Source: SSF14 sp037045585 (GTDB lineage Bacteria > Actinomycetota > Acidimicrobiia > Acidimicrobiales > Microtrichaceae). Taken from it: a stretch of DNA of 64,000 bases. The stretch is taken from assembly GCA_037045585.1 (NCBI GenBank), contig JBAOIR010000021.1:91253-155252 (forward strand), written 5' to 3'. Shown here piece by piece: positions 63,346 to 64,000 of the stretch (the stretch's first letter is position 1; each line of letters begins with the position of its first letter). The translations under genes and the position numbers were made by a program. The notes beneath the pieces were generated by a model that was not told the DNA's origin, made no database searches, and was given only the letters and a program-made list of their open reading frames with translations.

Positions 63346-63375
63346 AAGCGCCTGGCCGACGACAAGACGAACCGA
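63335..63375. other. junction 3: return to actinobacterial-type DNA
   Basis: The DUF1549 protein ends without its C-terminal domains. From about 63,350 the frame reads DDKTNRSHPERKLHLSVSLD, which is the 13E12/DUF222 pattern. The exact point cannot be set to better than some 30 bases because the reading frame happens to continue through it. Confidence 0.7.
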
Positions 63376-64000
63376 AGCCACCCTGAACGCAAACTGCACC
63401 TGTCCGTGTCGTTGGACGGCTGGTGGCACCTGACCGGCCTGCTGATCCTGAGACCGGGGAACGTATCCGCGCCGCCCTGGACGTCTACGCCGACCCCACC
63501 GGCCCGGCAGACACCCGCACCGCCGAGATGCGCCGCGCCGATGCCCTGGCCGAGATCGCCGACAAAGCCGTCGCCGACATCGACCGCCCCTCCGGACGCG
63601 GCCAGATCATCATCCGGATGACCGCCGACCAACTGTCCACCGGCCTCGGCGTGCACTGGCCCTCCGGGGCGCTGATGACCCGCGCCGACGTCGACAAACT
63701 CACCTGCGCCACCACCCTCACCACCGTGTTGGGCGTCGACACCCCCACCGGCTGGCACCCCGTCAACGTCGGCTACACCCACCGATACGCCACCCGCGCC
63801 CAACGCGCCGCCCTCGAAGCCCGCGACGGCCCCACCTGCATCGCCGACGGCTGCACGAGTACCTGCCAACCGCACCATCGCCCACCACCTCCACTGGAAA
63901 CACGGCGGCCGCTCCGACATCAACAACTACGCCCTCGTCTGCGGCTGCCACCACAACGACACCCACCACGGCCGCCTCCACCTGACCATCAACCCCGACG
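63350..64000 (+). CDS. DUF222/13E12-type HNH endonuclease, partial, two frameshifts
   Basis: The C-terminal part of an actinobacterial 13E12-repeat protein. LHLSVSLDGWWHLTGLL is followed, after one missing base near 63,443, by PETGERIRAALDVYADPTGP and TADQLSTGLGVHWPSGALMT. Near 63,858 one extra base moves to ANRTIAHHLHWKHGGRSDIN and ALVCGCHHNDTHHG, the HNH zinc/catalytic site. The gene is cut by junction 3 at its 5' side and by the window at its 3' side. Many actinobacteria carry numerous copies with unclear roles; they are likely mobile. Confidence 0.85.

Noticed and set aside
10040..63375. Block 2 as an integrative element
   Set aside because: No integrase, transposase, direct repeats or att-like duplication is visible at its borders; gene truncation on both sides of junction 2 fits chimerism better.

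Overview
The window is a mosaic of four blocks that do not look like one genome. Block 1 (1 to about 10,048) is very GC-rich and reads like an actinobacterium, possibly of the Acidimicrobiia type: dense GTG/ATG starts, two flavin/F420-type PPOX-fold proteins, a PhoD-like phosphatase with a twin-arginine leader, a class II UvrA. Block 2 (about 10,050 to 59,345) has moderate GC and reads like a Chloroflexi/Anaerolineae genome: Thr/Pro-rich lipoproteins with NBR1-type Ig domains, SPFH and four-helix-bundle genes, abundant palindromic repeats. Block 3 (about 59,345 to 63,350) carries DUF1501, FG-GAP/VCBS and DUF1549 genes typical of Planctomycetes/Verrucomicrobia. Block 4 (about 63,350 to 64,000) is again GC-rich and encodes a DUF222/13E12-type HNH endonuclease typical of Actinobacteria. 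Genes are cut at the 59,345 and 63,350 junctions. I infer an assembly or amplification chimera. Taxon assignments come from gene-family and composition impressions, not from a search.

Block 1 layout: a partial secreted protein, NUDIX hydrolase, PhoD-like phosphatase, MFS exporter (frameshifted), a small AraC regulator followed closely by a VOC protein and a PPOX-like protein, class II UvrA, a lipoprotein, tRNA-Ala(TGC), a PPOX/F420 enzyme, and a convergent MFS transporter.

Block 2 is mainly a surface-polysaccharide locus. It encodes PAPS synthesis (ATP sulfurylase fused to APS kinase), five sulfotransferases, NeuB-type nonulosonate synthase, a NeuA/HAD fusion and a second NeuA-like protein, GT2 glycosyltransferases, several polytopic GT-C-like proteins, a GNGPSL-motif protein resembling DUF115/sialyltransferases, a capsule-synthesis GT, a sulfatase-like membrane protein, Wzz-like and O-antigen-ligase/polymerase-like proteins, and an M23 lipoprotein. 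Together they suggest a sulfated, sialic-acid-like exopolysaccharide or envelope glycan. After this come a NarL-type histidine kinase, an alpha/beta hydrolase, rdgB, queG and a run of NBR1-domain lipoproteins.

Two sequence-level features stand out in block 2. First, short two-hairpin palindromic elements occur in spacers and also inside three open reading frames without breaking them; another runs into the 3' end of queG. Second, about seventeen otherwise intact genes across the window carry single-base frameshifts, which points to uncorrected long-read errors more than to real decay. A SPFH gene at 31,946-32,265 has several lesions and is a better pseudogene candidate.
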